This document shows, piece after piece, positions 45,696 to 55,845 of a stretch of DNA of 64,000 nt. Made by a program: the position numbers and the translations under genes. How positions within the stretch are numbered: the first letter of the stretch is position 1; each line of letters starts with the position of its first letter. This stretch comes from Sediminibacillus albus (lineage in GTDB: Bacteria; Bacillota; Bacilli; Bacillales; Amphibacillaceae): positions 34,427 to 98,426 of the forward strand of contig NZ_FNFL01000007.1 in NCBI RefSeq assembly GCF_900101125.1, read 5' to 3'. The notes beneath the pieces are model-generated. The model did not search any database. It worked only from the letters and a program-made list of their open reading frames with translations, and was not told the DNA's origin.

Positions 45696-45737
45696 AACAA
45701 AAACAACCCCGTTTTCCACTAAGGAAAACGGGGTTGT
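45696..45737 (-). terminator. terminator-like hairpin in GH13 leader
   Basis: ACAACCCCGTTTTCC and GGAAAACGGGGTTGT form a perfect 15-pair stem around a 5-base loop. On the minus strand it is followed by TTTTTGTT, 58 bases before the GH13 start, so it looks like an intrinsic terminator within the leader (attenuator) or one left from a lost upstream gene. Confidence 0.8.
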
Positions 45738-45914
45738 GGTCATTTACCAAGCATTGCCCTCAAATTTTTAATTATATATAACTTACTGAAAGCGTTCTAT
45801 TTTGTCAATAGGAACCATTTAACGGTATCAACCCGTTTTTGAATTTTTAGTAAGGAATACCTGTCAGGCGCATTAGTTTTTAACTAACATTCCAACAAAT
45901 TTTAAATAAGTTTT

Positions 45915-45929
45915 TTGAAAACGCTTGCA
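45915..45929 (+). promoter_or_regulatory. cre/LacI-type site 1
   Basis: TTGAAAACGCTTGCA matches the CcpA consensus WTGNAANCGNWNNCW at every position. It lies upstream of the maltodextrin-binding protein gene. Confidence 0.8.
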
Positions 45930-45967
45930 CAAATGCGGAATGAATTGTAGAATGTAACTAATTTAGT

Positions 45968-45979
45968 GCAAACGTTTGC
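45968..45979 (+). promoter_or_regulatory. LacI-family operator (MalR candidate)
   Basis: GCAAACGTTTGC is a perfect 12-bp palindrome with the central CG of LacI-family operators. It lies 28 bases before the binding-protein gene and may bind the LacI regulator encoded at the end of this locus. Confidence 0.75.
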
Positions 45980-46006
45980 GCAAATAAAAGTAAAAGGGGA
46001 GAAGAT

Positions 46007-47281
46007 ATGATGAAAAGACGAGTTTCACTGTTATCTTTCGTAGGGTTATTCGCATTGCTATTGTTGTTGGCGGCTTGTGCACCTGATAGGGAAGAAGAAG
46101 CAGGCAGTAGTAATGCCGAAGAAGGGACTGCCGAAAAACCGGAAAAATTGACGATTTGGGCCAATGATGAGGAAGAGCAATTGCAGGCAATTGAAGACAT
46201 TGCTGCTGATTATGAAGAACAGGAAGGAATTACTGTCGAGGTAGTGCCAAAATCGATGCTGGAGCAGGAGCAGGAGTTATCTCTTGCAGGACCGGAGGGA
46301 AAAGGACCGGACTTGTTTTTCCAGCCGCATGACCGGATTGGAAATATTGTCGCCCAAGGGCTTGCCGAACCGCTTAACCTCACAGATGAACAGGTTAGTG
46401 GATACAGCGAGGCGGCAATGGAAGCAGTCACCTACAATTATGAAGGACAGACAGATCAGTATGGCGTTCCGATGGTATTCGAAACATACGGGATTTTTTA
46501 TAATACGGACATCATTGCAGAAGCTCCGCAAACGATCGATGACTTGCAGGCAGCTTTGGAAGAACATACAGATACGGCAAAGGAAACGTACGGTTTCTTG
46601 ATGAAGCCGAATGATCTTTATTTTACTTATCCTTTCTTTAAAAATTATGGCGGCTATATTTTCGGCGGTGATACAGGCGAATATGATACAGCTGACATTG
46701 GTTTAAACAACGAGGGCGCCAAGCAGGGCGGTGAGCTGTTTCAATCGTTCTTTGGACAAGGAAAAATCCCGGCGTCTACTACTTCAGACGTCATTGACGG
46801 ATTATTTACTGAAGGAAAGGTAGGGGCGGTTATTAATGGCCCATGGAGCATTCCTGGATACAGAGAAGCGTTAGGCGACAGCTTGGCTTTTGCACCGTTT
46901 CCGTCCATCAATGGCGGACCCGGGGAAACACTAGTAGGCGTAAAATCATGGATGGTTTCCTATTATTCTAAAAACAAAGACTGGGCCACTGATTTAGCTT
47001 TATTTTTAACAAATGAAAAAAACCTTCAGCATTACTATGAAGTTGCCGGCGAACTTCCGCCGAATACGAAAGCATTAGAAGCTCTGGAGGATCCGATTCA
47101 TGCTGCATTTGCTGAGCAAATCGAACACGGTGTCCCTATGCCAAGCACCCCGCAAATGGCTCAAGTATGGGAACCGATGAACAATGCCTTGCAATTTCTT
47201 GCTGAGGGAGAGGACGTACAGCCAGTGTTGGATGAAGCAGTTGAACAAATAAAAGCTAATATTGAAGCTTCCGGTCAATAG
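46007..47281 (+). CDS. maltodextrin-binding lipoprotein
   Basis: A 424-residue solute-binding protein of the MalE/CycB type. The signal peptide ends in the lipobox LAAC. It has EKLTIWANDEEEQLQAIED, the typical GPDLFFQPHDR and NGPWSIPGY motifs. It delivers maltose, maltodextrin or cyclodextrin to the permeases that follow. GAGAAG before the ATG. First gene of the maltodextrin operon. Confidence 0.92.
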   Translation: MMKRRVSLLSFVGLFALLLLLAACAPDREEEAGSSNAEEGTAEKPEKLTIWANDEEEQLQAIEDIAADYEEQEGITVEVVPKSMLEQEQELSLAGPEGKGPDLFFQPHDRIGNIVAQGLAEPLNLTDEQVSGYSEAAMEAVTYNYEGQTDQYGVPMVFETYGIFYNTDIIAEAPQTIDDLQAALEEHTDTAKETYGFLMKPNDLYFTYPFFKNYGGYIFGGDTGEYDTADIGLNNEGAKQGGELFQSFFGQGKIPASTTSDVIDGLFTEGKVGAVINGPWSIPGYREALGDSLAFAPFPSINGGPGETLVGVKSWMVSYYSKNKDWATDLALFLTNEKNLQHYYEVAGELPPNTKALEALEDPIHAAFAEQIEHGVPMPSTPQMAQVWEPMNNALQFLAEGEDVQPVLDEAVEQIKANIEASGQ

Positions 47282-47396
47282 AGTGATAGCCGTGATAATG
47301 GGAAGAGTCATTCTTCCCGTTATCTTTATTTTCCTAGATAAACTGACCAGCTAATTGAACGATACTTATAACTGTTTCCTAAAGGAGGGGATTTCC

Positions 47397-48725
47397 ATGG
47401 CATTGCCAGCTCATCAAGACCCGGAGAATCATCAGTCAGGCATACAACGCAAGAGAAAACACAGTCCGGCAGTTGCGCTCGTTTTATCGATTGTATTTGC
47501 CGGGTTGGGTCAGCTTTATAACCGCCGGTATTTAAAAGGGGCAGTCTTTATATTAGTCGAACTGGCCTTTCTATTAACGATGCTGGAATCAATCAATTTT
47601 GGGCTGTGGGGCCTCAGGACACTAGGTACAATTCCTGGCACGGACCACTCGATTCGATTATTGGTTTTTGGAGTTCTGTCCTTAATTGGTGTTTTCTTTG
47701 CTGTAAGCTTGTACATTTTTAATGTTTTAGATGCCAGAAACCAGGCACGCAAAATACAGAACGGCTGGAAACCGGCAAAAATCAGAGAAACGATCAGTGC
47801 CTTTTATGAGTATGCTTTTCCGTATTTAATGACATTTCCGGGTCTGCTGCTGATGGTTTTCGTTGTTATTTTTCCCTTATTATTTTCTGTTTTACTAGCG
47901 TTTACAAACTATAATCTATACAATTCTCCGCCCCGTAATTTAGTAGATTGGGTCGGCTTCAGCAATTTCGTCGACCTGGTGACTGTCCCGATATGGCAAA
48001 ATACGTTCCTTAGTGTATTCTCCTGGACGATTGTCTGGACAGTTGTCGCTACGACGCTGCAAATCGGCATTGGACTGTTTCTTGCCCTGATTGTCAATGA
48101 TCCGCGGATTAAATTTAAAAAAATAATTCGGACGGTACTAATTCTCCCATGGGCGGTACCGGCTTTCGTGACGATTCTCATCTTTTCAGCCATGTTTAAT
48201 GATGATTTCGGGGCGATCAACAGGGATATCATCATTCCTTTATTCGGCGGTGGAGGATTGCCATGGCTGGGTGATCCGTTTTATGCCCGAATTGCAATTA
48301 TCATGGTGCAGACGTGGCTCGGCTTTCCATTCATATTTGCCCTGTTTACCGGTGTACTGCAAAGCATTTCAAAGGACTGGTATGAAGCTGCGGATGTAGA
48401 TGGAGGCTCGCGCATGCAGAAGTTCCGCCATATTACCCTACCTCATGTTATGTTTGCGACCGCGCCGCTGCTGATTATGCAATATGCGCAAAACTTTAAC
48501 AATTTTAATGTCATCTACCTTTTTAATGAAGGAGGCCCGCCGGTCAGAGGTCAAAACGCAGGTGGGACAGATATCCTGATTTCCTGGGTTTATAAGCTAA
48601 CCTTTGATACAAACAATTACAGCATGGCGGCAGTCATTTCCATCATCATGGGAGTGATTGTTTCCGGGTTTGCCTTTTATCAATTCCGAAAAACGCGATC
48701 ATTCAAAGAAGAGGGTGAGATTTGA
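47397..48725 (+). CDS. malF: maltodextrin ABC permease (MalF type)
   Basis: A 442-residue permease with about eight membrane segments: a long N-terminal extension with two or three helices, typical of Gram-positive MalF, then the transport core with an EAA loop (YEAADVDGGSRMQKFRHITLP). ATG 47397 with AAAGGAGGGG upstream is preferred over an earlier in-frame ATG at 47355. The stop overlaps the malG start by four bases. Confidence 0.93.
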   Translation: MALPAHQDPENHQSGIQRKRKHSPAVALVLSIVFAGLGQLYNRRYLKGAVFILVELAFLLTMLESINFGLWGLRTLGTIPGTDHSIRLLVFGVLSLIGVFFAVSLYIFNVLDARNQARKIQNGWKPAKIRETISAFYEYAFPYLMTFPGLLLMVFVVIFPLLFSVLLAFTNYNLYNSPPRNLVDWVGFSNFVDLVTVPIWQNTFLSVFSWTIVWTVVATTLQIGIGLFLALIVNDPRIKFKKIIRTVLILPWAVPAFVTILIFSAMFNDDFGAINRDIIIPLFGGGGLPWLGDPFYARIAIIMVQTWLGFPFIFALFTGVLQSISKDWYEAADVDGGSRMQKFRHITLPHVMFATAPLLIMQYAQNFNNFNVIYLFNEGGPPVRGQNAGGTDILISWVYKLTFDTNNYSMAAVISIIMGVIVSGFAFYQFRKTRSFKEEGEI

Positions 48726-49564
48726 TGAACCAGAAGAGAAAATCGAGAATAGAAGTAGCTGCAATGTATGGCGTATTAGCGGTAGTCGCTGTCATTATTT
48801 TCTATCCGCTCATTTGGACGGTCGGCATCTCTTTTAACCAGGGCCACAGCCTTTACTCATCCTCAATCATACCGGAAAATTTTTCACTGGACCATTATCA
48901 ATGGTTGTTTAGCGAGGAAAGTGATTATTTGTTGTGGTACAAAAACTCTTTGTTTGTTTCGGGAGTTACAGCGATTGGGAGTGTTATTTTAACATCATTG
49001 GTAGCCTATGCTTTTTCCCGCTATCAGTTTGTCGGCAGAAAAAATGGCTTGTACATTTTTCTGCTTTTGCAAATGTTTCCTGTCATGATGGCGATGGTAG
49101 CATTATATATTTTCTTAAATATGATCGGGCTGCTTGATACGCTTACCGGGTTAATCCTGATTTACTTGGGAGGGCAAATTCCTTTTAATGCCTGGCTGGT
49201 CAAAGGCTATTTTGACACGATTCCCAGGGAGCTGGATCAGGCAGCGCGCATCGATGGGGCCGGACATCTCCGGGTATTTTGGAGTATCATGCTGCCGTTG
49301 GCCAAGCCGATTTTAGCAGTAGTAGCCTTGTTTAATTTTATGATGCCGCTGTTTGACTTTCTGCTTCCGACAATTATCTTGTCGAGCGCAGAAAATTATA
49401 CCCTGGCCGTTGGTCTCTATAATTTTATCAATGACCAGTTTGCTAACAATTTTACCAGGTTTGCGGCAGGGTCCATCCTTGTGGCTGTTCCGATTGCTGC
49501 TGTTTATCTCTATTTGCAGCGTTATTTAATTTCAGGTTTGACCGCAGGCGGAACAAAAGGATAA
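48722..49564 (+). CDS. malG: maltodextrin ABC permease (MalG type)
   Basis: A 280-residue partner permease with six helices and an EAA loop (LDQAARIDGAGHLRVFWSIM). The C-terminus ISGLTAGGTKG is the usual MalG ending. ATGA overlap with malF ensures coupled synthesis. The needed ATPase is not encoded here. Confidence 0.94.
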   Translation: MMNQKRKSRIEVAAMYGVLAVVAVIIFYPLIWTVGISFNQGHSLYSSSIIPENFSLDHYQWLFSEESDYLLWYKNSLFVSGVTAIGSVILTSLVAYAFSRYQFVGRKNGLYIFLLLQMFPVMMAMVALYIFLNMIGLLDTLTGLILIYLGGQIPFNAWLVKGYFDTIPRELDQAARIDGAGHLRVFWSIMLPLAKPILAVVALFNFMMPLFDFLLPTIILSSAENYTLAVGLYNFINDQFANNFTRFAAGSILVAVPIAAVYLYLQRYLISGLTAGGTKG

Positions 49565-49657
49565 TGCCACCTTCCATTGGTACTATTAATCTTTAGTAAA
49601 ATTCATACAATGAAGGGTATACACTAACTAATACCTAACGCACAGGAGGTACTTTTT

Positions 49658-52015
49658 ATGCATGAAGATACTAGTTTTGCGATTCACCCAGGAATGGGAC
49701 AACAGAGCGGGGCAGTGGTGTACCGCGATATCGGCAGGGAAATGGAACACCAGAAAGTCAATGACATTTACCTGTTCACCTGTGAAAATGGCCGCGTTGC
49801 TATTCAATTTTACACGGATTCAATCGTCCGCATCGTCATGAACCCTGACGGGGAGCCTGAGCTGGACCGCTCCCAAACTGTAGTAGCAGAGCCGGACAAC
49901 ATCATAGTTAAAGAAGATTTTTCCGCTGATACTTATTCTTTGAAAACAAGCAAAATAGAGCTGAAGATCGACAGAGAGCCCTTCCGAGTGAGTGTCAACG
50001 ACCTGGAGGGAAACGAATTGGTATCTGAAGGGGAAAGAGGTATGGCTTACAGGGAAAACGGCGAAGTTATCGTGTATAAACAGATGTACAAGAAGGATCA
50101 CTTTTACGGTTTCGGCGAAAAAGCCGGTTTTCTCGATAAGCGTGGAGAGGTCAATGAAATGTGGAATACGGATGTGTATGCACCGCATAACCCAGAAACG
50201 GATCCGCTCTATCAATCTATCCCTTATTTTATGACTTTACGGCAGGGGAAGGCCCATGGGGTTTATTTTGATAACACTTTCCGGACCTCTTTCGATATGC
50301 GTTCTAACGCGGACCGTTACTCTTTTCATGCGGAGGGTGGACAGCTCGACTATTACGTAATGGCTGGCCCAAAACCAAAGCAGGTACTCGAGCAATACAC
50401 CCATTTGACTGGAAGAATGCCGCTGCCTCCTAAGTGGGCAATAGGCTATCATCAGTCGCGCTACAGCTATCAAACAGAGGAAGAAGTCCGGGAGATTGCC
50501 CAAAACTTTATTGACCGTGATATTCCCATCGATGTGCTTCACCTCGATATTCACTACATGAATGGCTACCGTGTGTTCACTTTTGATAACGAACGCTTTC
50601 CGGATCCGGAGCAGCTGATCAAGGATTTGCGCGGAATGGGGATCAGGGCTGTTCCGATTGTCGATCCTGGCGTGAAAAAAGACCCAGAATATCCAGTTTA
50701 CCAGGAGGGAGTCCGGCAAAACTTATTTTGTAAGTATCTTGAAGGGAATATTTACTTTGGCGATGTATGGCCGGGCACAAGTGCTTTCCCGGATTTTACG
50801 GATGAAAAAGTACGTAACTGGTGGGGAAGGAAGCATGCCTTTTATACGGATATGGGTATTGAAGGTATTTGGAATGACATGAATGAACCGGCCGTTTTCA
50901 ACGAAACGAAAACAATGGACGTAGAAGTCATGCACAGCAACGATGGAAATCCAGCCACCCACCGTGAACTTCATAATGTTTACGGCATGTTGATGGGCAA
51001 GGCGACATATGAAGGACTCAAAGAACAGCTTGATGGAAAGCGTCCTTTTCTGCTGACACGAGCGGGTTTTGCCGGGGTGCAGCGATATGCTGCCGTCTGG
51101 ACAGGGGATAATCGGAGCTTTTGGGAGCATTTGCAAATGTCGCTTCCGATGGTAATGAATCTGGGTTTATCAGGGGTTCCGTTCACCGGACCTGACGTCG
51201 GCGGTTTTGCCCACCATACCAATGCTGAACTGCTGGTACGCTGGACACAAGTCGGCGCCTTTACGCCATTTTTCCGCAACCATTCGGTAATAGGGTCGCT
51301 GTATCAAGAACCATGGCAGTTCGGTGAATTGTATGAAGCGATAATGAAAAAGTATATTCAAATGCGCTATCGCTGGCTGCCTCACATTTATTCGTTGTTC
51401 GCCCAAGCAAGCAAAGAGGGGTTGCCGGTGATGCGACCATTGTTCATGGAATTTCCTGAAGACGAAAAAACGTACAATCTTAATGATCAATTCATGATAG
51501 GGGATAATGTAATCATTGCTCCGATTCTCGCTCCTTCTGTGGAGGATCGGGCTGTTTACCTGCCAGACGGTGAATGGGTAGATTATCGAACCGGGGACGT
51601 CTATCAAGGCAGGAACACCTACCTGATCCACGCGGAACTGGAGGATATGCCGATTTTTATTAAAAGAGGAACGGCCGTTATGCAGGCGGATTGGGTATCT
51701 AACCAGGACAAAACATGGAAAAGCATCACCATGGATATTTATGCCGGTGAACAAGGGGAGAGTTACCGTTTCAGCTATTATGATGATGATGGCGAAACGT
51801 TTGCCTATCAACAAGGCCGTTTCCTGGCAATGGAGATAGAAGTCGCTTCGAAAGCAGATGCAGTCTATTTGGATATTGGAAGCCAAAGTGGCGATTATAC
51901 TCCTGCTTATCGGCAAATAGATGTCAATCTGATTGGTCTAAAACAAGGGCAAGATGTTATAATCAAGGGAGTGAAAAGCAACGGTGATCATAAACTATCA
52001 TTCTCAGAATGGTAA
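49658..52015 (+). CDS. GH31 alpha-glucosidase
   Basis: A 785-residue GH31 alpha-glucosidase that cleaves terminal glucose from maltodextrins. The nucleophile is Asp407 in GIWNDMNEPAVF, the classic alpha-glucosidase signature, and the acid/base is Asp484 in VWTGDNRSFWEHL. No signal peptide, so it acts on imported sugars along with the GH13 enzyme. AGGAGG lies upstream of ATG 49658. It is a different subgroup from the two GH31 enzymes near 3-10 kb. Confidence 0.93.
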   Translation: MHEDTSFAIHPGMGQQSGAVVYRDIGREMEHQKVNDIYLFTCENGRVAIQFYTDSIVRIVMNPDGEPELDRSQTVVAEPDNIIVKEDFSADTYSLKTSKIELKIDREPFRVSVNDLEGNELVSEGERGMAYRENGEVIVYKQMYKKDHFYGFGEKAGFLDKRGEVNEMWNTDVYAPHNPETDPLYQSIPYFMTLRQGKAHGVYFDNTFRTSFDMRSNADRYSFHAEGGQLDYYVMAGPKPKQVLEQYTHLTGRMPLPPKWAIGYHQSRYSYQTEEEVREIAQNFIDRDIPIDVLHLDIHYMNGYRVFTFDNERFPDPEQLIKDLRGMGIRAVPIVDPGVKKDPEYPVYQEGVRQNLFCKYLEGNIYFGDVWPGTSAFPDFTDEKVRNWWGRKHAFYTDMGIEGIWNDMNEPAVFNETKTMDVEVMHSNDGNPATHRELHNVYGMLMGKATYEGLKEQLDGKRPFLLTRAGFAGVQRYAAVWTGDNRSFWEHLQMSLPMVMNLGLSGVPFTGPDVGGFAHHTNAELLVRWTQVGAFTPFFRNHSVIGSLYQEPWQFGELYEAIMKKYIQMRYRWLPHIYSLFAQASKEGLPVMRPLFMEFPEDEKTYNLNDQFMIGDNVIIAPILAPSVEDRAVYLPDGEWVDYRTGDVYQGRNTYLIHAELEDMPIFIKRGTAVMQADWVSNQDKTWKSITMDIYAGEQGESYRFSYYDDDGETFAYQQGRFLAMEIEVASKADAVYLDIGSQSGDYTPAYRQIDVNLIGLKQGQDVIIKGVKSNGDHKLSFSEW

Positions 52016-52044
52016 ATAGGGAAAGTAGAGGGTGAATTTGGCTC

Positions 52045-53061
52045 ATGGTAACAATTAAAGATGTAGCAAAGGTGACTGGTGTCTCACCCTCTACGGTTTC
52101 CAGAGTAATTGCGGATAACCCGAGAATCAGTCCGGCTACGAAAAAAAAAGTGCGCGAGGCGATGGAACATTTGGGCTATCACACTAATATCCATGCCCGT
52201 AACCTAGTGGCGAAGTCGACAAAAGCAATTGGCGTGATTATGCCTTCGTCTGCGGACAAAGCGCTGCAAAACCCGTTTTTTCCGGAAGTGTTGAGGGGAA
52301 TCGGGTCGGTTATCCATGAACGGCAGTACTCGTTAACGCTGTCAAGCGGCGAGACGGAACAGGAAATTCTGGCAGAAGTGCAGCGGATGGTCTATGGCAG
52401 TTATGTAGATGGAGTCATTCTATTGTACTCGCGTGTCGACGACCCGGTAATGTCCTTTCTGCAGGAGCGGGATTTTCCTTTTGTTATGGTAGGGAAACCT
52501 TTTGAAAAACTGCAGGAAATTACCCATGTGGATAATGATAACTTTACAGCGGGAAAGCAAATAACCAATTATTTGATTGCAAGCGGGCATGAAAAAATAG
52601 CATTTATCGGTGGTTCTAAGGACTTGTTTGTGACAAGGGACCGGGAATCAGGGTATCAGTCGGCTTTGACAGATGCTGGATTGCCCAATAACGATGCCTA
52701 TAAAATCCATACCGAGTTTCTGAAATCGGGTGGAAGGGAAGCTGTCGAACGTCTGCTTTCCCTGCCTGTCCGGCCTACTGCCATTGTCGTTACGGATGAC
52801 CTGATGAGTCTAGGAGTGTTGAGTACACTGGAAGAATCAGGCGTCCAGGTGCCGCGGGATATTTCGCTGGTAAGTTTTAATAATGCTTATCTGTCGGAGA
52901 TAACCAGGCCGGCTTTGACGACAGTCGATATCCATATCCATGAATTAGGCGCCCAATCGGCAAGGGCGCTGATTGAACGAACCGTCGATAAAACGGTACC
53001 TTCCAGACGGATTATCGTTCCATACAACATTATTTACCGGAATTCGGTAAGTGAACAATAA
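52045..53061 (+). CDS. LacI-family regulator (MalR-like)
   Basis: A 338-residue repressor. The N-terminal helix-turn-helix reads TIKDVAKVTGVSPSTVSRVI with the hinge AARN equivalent HARNLV, followed by a periplasmic-binding-like sensor domain. It is last in the maltodextrin operon and should bind the palindrome at 45968 when inducer is absent. ATG 52045; GTAGAGGGTG upstream. Confidence 0.9.
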   Translation: MVTIKDVAKVTGVSPSTVSRVIADNPRISPATKKKVREAMEHLGYHTNIHARNLVAKSTKAIGVIMPSSADKALQNPFFPEVLRGIGSVIHERQYSLTLSSGETEQEILAEVQRMVYGSYVDGVILLYSRVDDPVMSFLQERDFPFVMVGKPFEKLQEITHVDNDNFTAGKQITNYLIASGHEKIAFIGGSKDLFVTRDRESGYQSALTDAGLPNNDAYKIHTEFLKSGGREAVERLLSLPVRPTAIVVTDDLMSLGVLSTLEESGVQVPRDISLVSFNNAYLSEITRPALTTVDIHIHELGAQSARALIERTVDKTVPSRRIIVPYNIIYRNSVSEQ

Positions 53062-53088
53062 AAAGGAGCTAAAGTGCTCCTTTTTTTA
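53060..53088 (+). terminator. terminator of maltodextrin operon
   Basis: AAAAAGGAGC pairs with GCTCCTTTTT around TAAAGT, with a further T run. The left arm starts right at the regulator stop. Confidence 0.92.
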
Positions 53089-53390
53089 TTTTCAATTCAA
53101 TCGTGTATGGATTCTTCCCCTTGGAAAACAATACATGGCGCATTATTTGTTAATTCTTTATCAAGAAATACAAAAACCAAACAGCATGGTTTTGCTCATC
53201 CGCTGCTGCCCGCTTGAATTGTACCTCCTATTTTTTCTCTTCACTATGTATGTGGCATTGCTTGGAATTGTACCTAATTCACTCAAGCATAAAACTAATT
53301 CTGCGCACTTCGTTTAGTTTCTGGAAATAAAGGATATAGAGTATATACCAAATGTTTTAAAAGGCAGGGATTTTAAAAACGGAGGGGATT
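53089..53390. other. no recognisable gene
   Basis: About 300 bases with no supported gene. A frame starting in the terminator region has no ribosome site and no recognisable motif. Confidence 0.5.
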
Positions 53391-53393
53391 TTT

Positions 53394-53831
53394 ATGAAAA
53401 AATCTACAATTGGCATAATTGCTGGTTCAACCGCACTCGTTTCAGCAGGTACGGTGGTAGCTTTCAAGACGTATCAGAAGAAAGCTAATAACGACAGCCA
53501 GGGCGCAGATTTAATGCAGACGGTAAAGACAGGCGCAGATAAAACGATTCAAAAGGTTAAAACAGTTATTGATGATCAAATTGGTATGATGAATAAGGAA
53601 AAAGACATGCTTGATGATATCGGTTCCAAAATGAAAAGCAGCAAAGGAAGCCAGGCAGACAGCACCATCGCAAAAAAAGACGACATCGAAAGTCCAGATG
53701 CCCCTGTGGATGATGCGGAAAAAGGGCTGACCGAATTAGATCACGAATACCGGTCCGAGTGGATTGCCAACGGATTTCCGCAAACCCATCGGGAAATGGA
53801 AAGACTGGAAGAAGAGGATGACAGGACATAA
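53394..53831 (+). CDS. membrane-anchored helical protein, unknown
   Basis: A 145-residue protein with an N-terminal membrane segment (about 5-25, IGIIAGSTALVSAGTVVAF) followed by a charged helical region. It is YtxH-like in layout but not clearly the same family. GGAGGGG precedes the ATG. It is followed by a terminator, so it is monocistronic. Confidence 0.7.
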   Translation: MKKSTIGIIAGSTALVSAGTVVAFKTYQKKANNDSQGADLMQTVKTGADKTIQKVKTVIDDQIGMMNKEKDMLDDIGSKMKSSKGSQADSTIAKKDDIESPDAPVDDAEKGLTELDHEYRSEWIANGFPQTHREMERLEEEDDRT

Positions 53832-53855
53832 GCATGACAATATGATAAGCATGGG

Positions 53856-53888
53856 AAAGCCGGGTCAAGAGATGGCTCGGCTTTTTTT
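53856..53888 (+). terminator. terminator
   Basis: AAAGCCGGG pairs with CTCGGCTTT (one wobble) and is followed by TTTT. Confidence 0.85.
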
Positions 53889-54013
53889 GATAATTGTCGC
53901 CTGGCCGGTAATATAAAGATTCTGTAAAGTTTTTCCGTTTATGTAGCATTCTTCGACGGTATCTTTTAAAATTTGCTTCAGATAGCAAAAGAGAATAAAG
54001 GTGGTCGGGGGAT

Positions 54014-55792
54014 ATGGGGAGCAAATTTTTTACTCGTGCAGTCGGTCGCGATTCGGCCGCAAGCCATTCGGATCAGAGCGGCAGTATTACCAGGCATCTT
54101 AACTGGAGAAACATAACTATTAGCCGCAAGCTATTGGTTCAATCATTTATTACTATTTTCCTTTATCTGGCAGCATCTGTTGTAATTGGTTTTTTACTAG
54201 TTGATTTGATTAAAGATATACATAAGATTAAGCTCCAGGAAGAACAGGCAGTACAAATTACCGAAGTTGGCTCGCTGATCAGGTCTAAGGACATCCGTAT
54301 TGCCGATTACATCACCTTTTTGCGCAGTGAGGATCAACAGGAATACCGCCAGCTTCGAAATCAACTGAATGAACAAATTCAGACGATTTCAACTGGAACA
54401 GATAAAGAAGCAGCAGCAATCATTAAGCAAATCGATAAAAACAATCAGCAAATCGATACGCTGTTCATCGATACTGTCGTGCCATCGGTAGTCCGAGGGG
54501 ACATGGCTATTTATACAGAGGCCAGACTGCAAATTTCCTCGCTTCGGAATAAAAATGTCGAGCTGTTAGAACGACTGAAAGCGGAAGTGCAGGAAACCAG
54601 TAATCAAATGATTCTCCTTGCTGAACAGCATATCCGGACGGTCATTATCACGATGGCAGCAGTTGTATTTATTGTCAGCATGATCAGTGCCGGCATGGCT
54701 GTAATGATTGCCCGTTCGCTAAAACAGGGGCTTAATCAAGTGGTGCAGGTAAGTAATCGGATTGCAGAAGGCGACTTAACAAATCAGGAGATTCATTACC
54801 AAGGGAAGGATGAAATTGGCCAGCTGACAAACGCAGTAAACAAGATGAATCAGAAAATGAAGGAAATGGTTAGCCATATCCAACATACCTCTCTTCAAGT
54901 TTCGGCTCAAAGCAGCTTTTTACATCAGCATTCGCATGATGTGCAGCAGTCCAGTGAACAAATTGCAGCCACAATGGAGCAACTATCGGCAAGTTCCCAG
55001 GAGCAGACCGGGTTTTCGCAAAATATTAATGCTATAGTAGGTGACTTCCACCAGGATATTGACCGAGCCGATGGCAAAGGGCGAGAGTTAGCGGCTTCCT
55101 CCAGGCAAGTTCTGCTGGCAACAAAGGCAGGAAGCCAATCAATGAAGGAAACAACCAGCCAAATGGCCGGTGTATATTCCATTTTTGAAGGGGCCGTACA
55201 TAAAATGACCAATCTGGATAAGAGTTCCCGGGATATCTCTCATTTAGTCGAGGTCATTAAAGGCATCGCCTCTCAAACCAATTTACTTGCTCTCAATGCA
55301 TCAATTGAAGCAGCAAGAGCTGGTACTGCAGGGAAGGGTTTCGCAGTTGTCGCAGAAGAGGTGCGAAAGCTCGCTAACCAGGTTGACTCCTCGATAGCCG
55401 AGATAACAAGGATGATTTCGACTATACAAACAGATGCGTCCGACGTTTCCGTTTCTTTGACAGAAGGATTTCAGCAGGTATTAGCCGGTAAGCAAAAGTC
55501 ACAACAGACGGAAGCAAGCTTTAACCATATTCAGGAGGAGATGGAAGCAATGGCTTCTGCGATTCAATCCATCTCCAAGACAATCAGACAATTAAGCATA
55601 AATAGTAAGGATATCAATGATTCGATGGAAAAGATAGCAGGTGTCACCAACCAGTTTTCCATTGGTTTTGAACAAGCATCTGCTGCTATTCATGACCAAA
55701 AGCAGGAAATCAATGGTGTTTCAGATAGTGCCGCGACACTGGCTGATTACTCACAGCAGCTGGATCAGGCGGTCGCCCGGTTTACTGTATAA
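54014..55792 (+). CDS. methyl-accepting chemotaxis receptor
   Basis: A 592-residue transmembrane receptor. Membrane segments lie at about 38-64 and 209-235; between them is a four-helix-type sensor domain. A HAMP domain (about 235-290) and the cytoplasmic signalling domain follow, with the hallmark tip [31 protein letters not shown] (split here). It senses an unknown signal and controls CheA. Methylation-site helices flank the tip. It is monocistronic. Confidence 0.95.
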   Translation: MGSKFFTRAVGRDSAASHSDQSGSITRHLNWRNITISRKLLVQSFITIFLYLAASVVIGFLLVDLIKDIHKIKLQEEQAVQITEVGSLIRSKDIRIADYITFLRSEDQQEYRQLRNQLNEQIQTISTGTDKEAAAIIKQIDKNNQQIDTLFIDTVVPSVVRGDMAIYTEARLQISSLRNKNVELLERLKAEVQETSNQMILLAEQHIRTVIITMAAVVFIVSMISAGMAVMIARSLKQGLNQVVQVSNRIAEGDLTNQEIHYQGKDEIGQLTNAVNKMNQKMKEMVSHIQHTSLQVSAQSSFLHQHSHDVQQSSEQIAATMEQLSASSQEQTGFSQNINAIVGDFHQDIDRADGKGRELAASSRQVLLATKAGSQSMKETTSQMAGVYSIFEGAVHKMTNLDKSSRDISHLVEVIKGIASQTNLLALNASIEAARAGTAGKGFAVVAEEVRKLANQVDSSIAEITRMISTIQTDASDVSVSLTEGFQQVLAGKQKSQQTEASFNHIQEEMEAMASAIQSISKTIRQLSINSKDINDSMEKIAGVTNQFSIGFEQASAAIHDQKQEINGVSDSAATLADYSQQLDQAVARFTV

Positions 55793-55819
55793 GTTTTGGA
55801 AGTAATTTTCTGAAGCAGC

Positions 55820-55839
55820 GTCCCTTTTCATAAAGGGAC
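55820..55839. terminator. hairpin between convergent genes
   Basis: GTCCCTTT and AAAGGGAC pair around TCAT between the receptor gene and the convergent kinase-like gene. Confidence 0.6.
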
Positions 55840-55845
55840 AGTATG

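Noticed and set aside
51170-51916. 248-codon antisense frame in the GH31 alpha-glucosidase gene
   Set aside because: The plus strand encodes clear GH31 sequence there; the antisense frame has no motif or initiation signal.
53051-53317. 88-codon frame after the LacI regulator
   Set aside because: It begins inside the regulator stop and terminator and has no ribosome site or recognisable motif.
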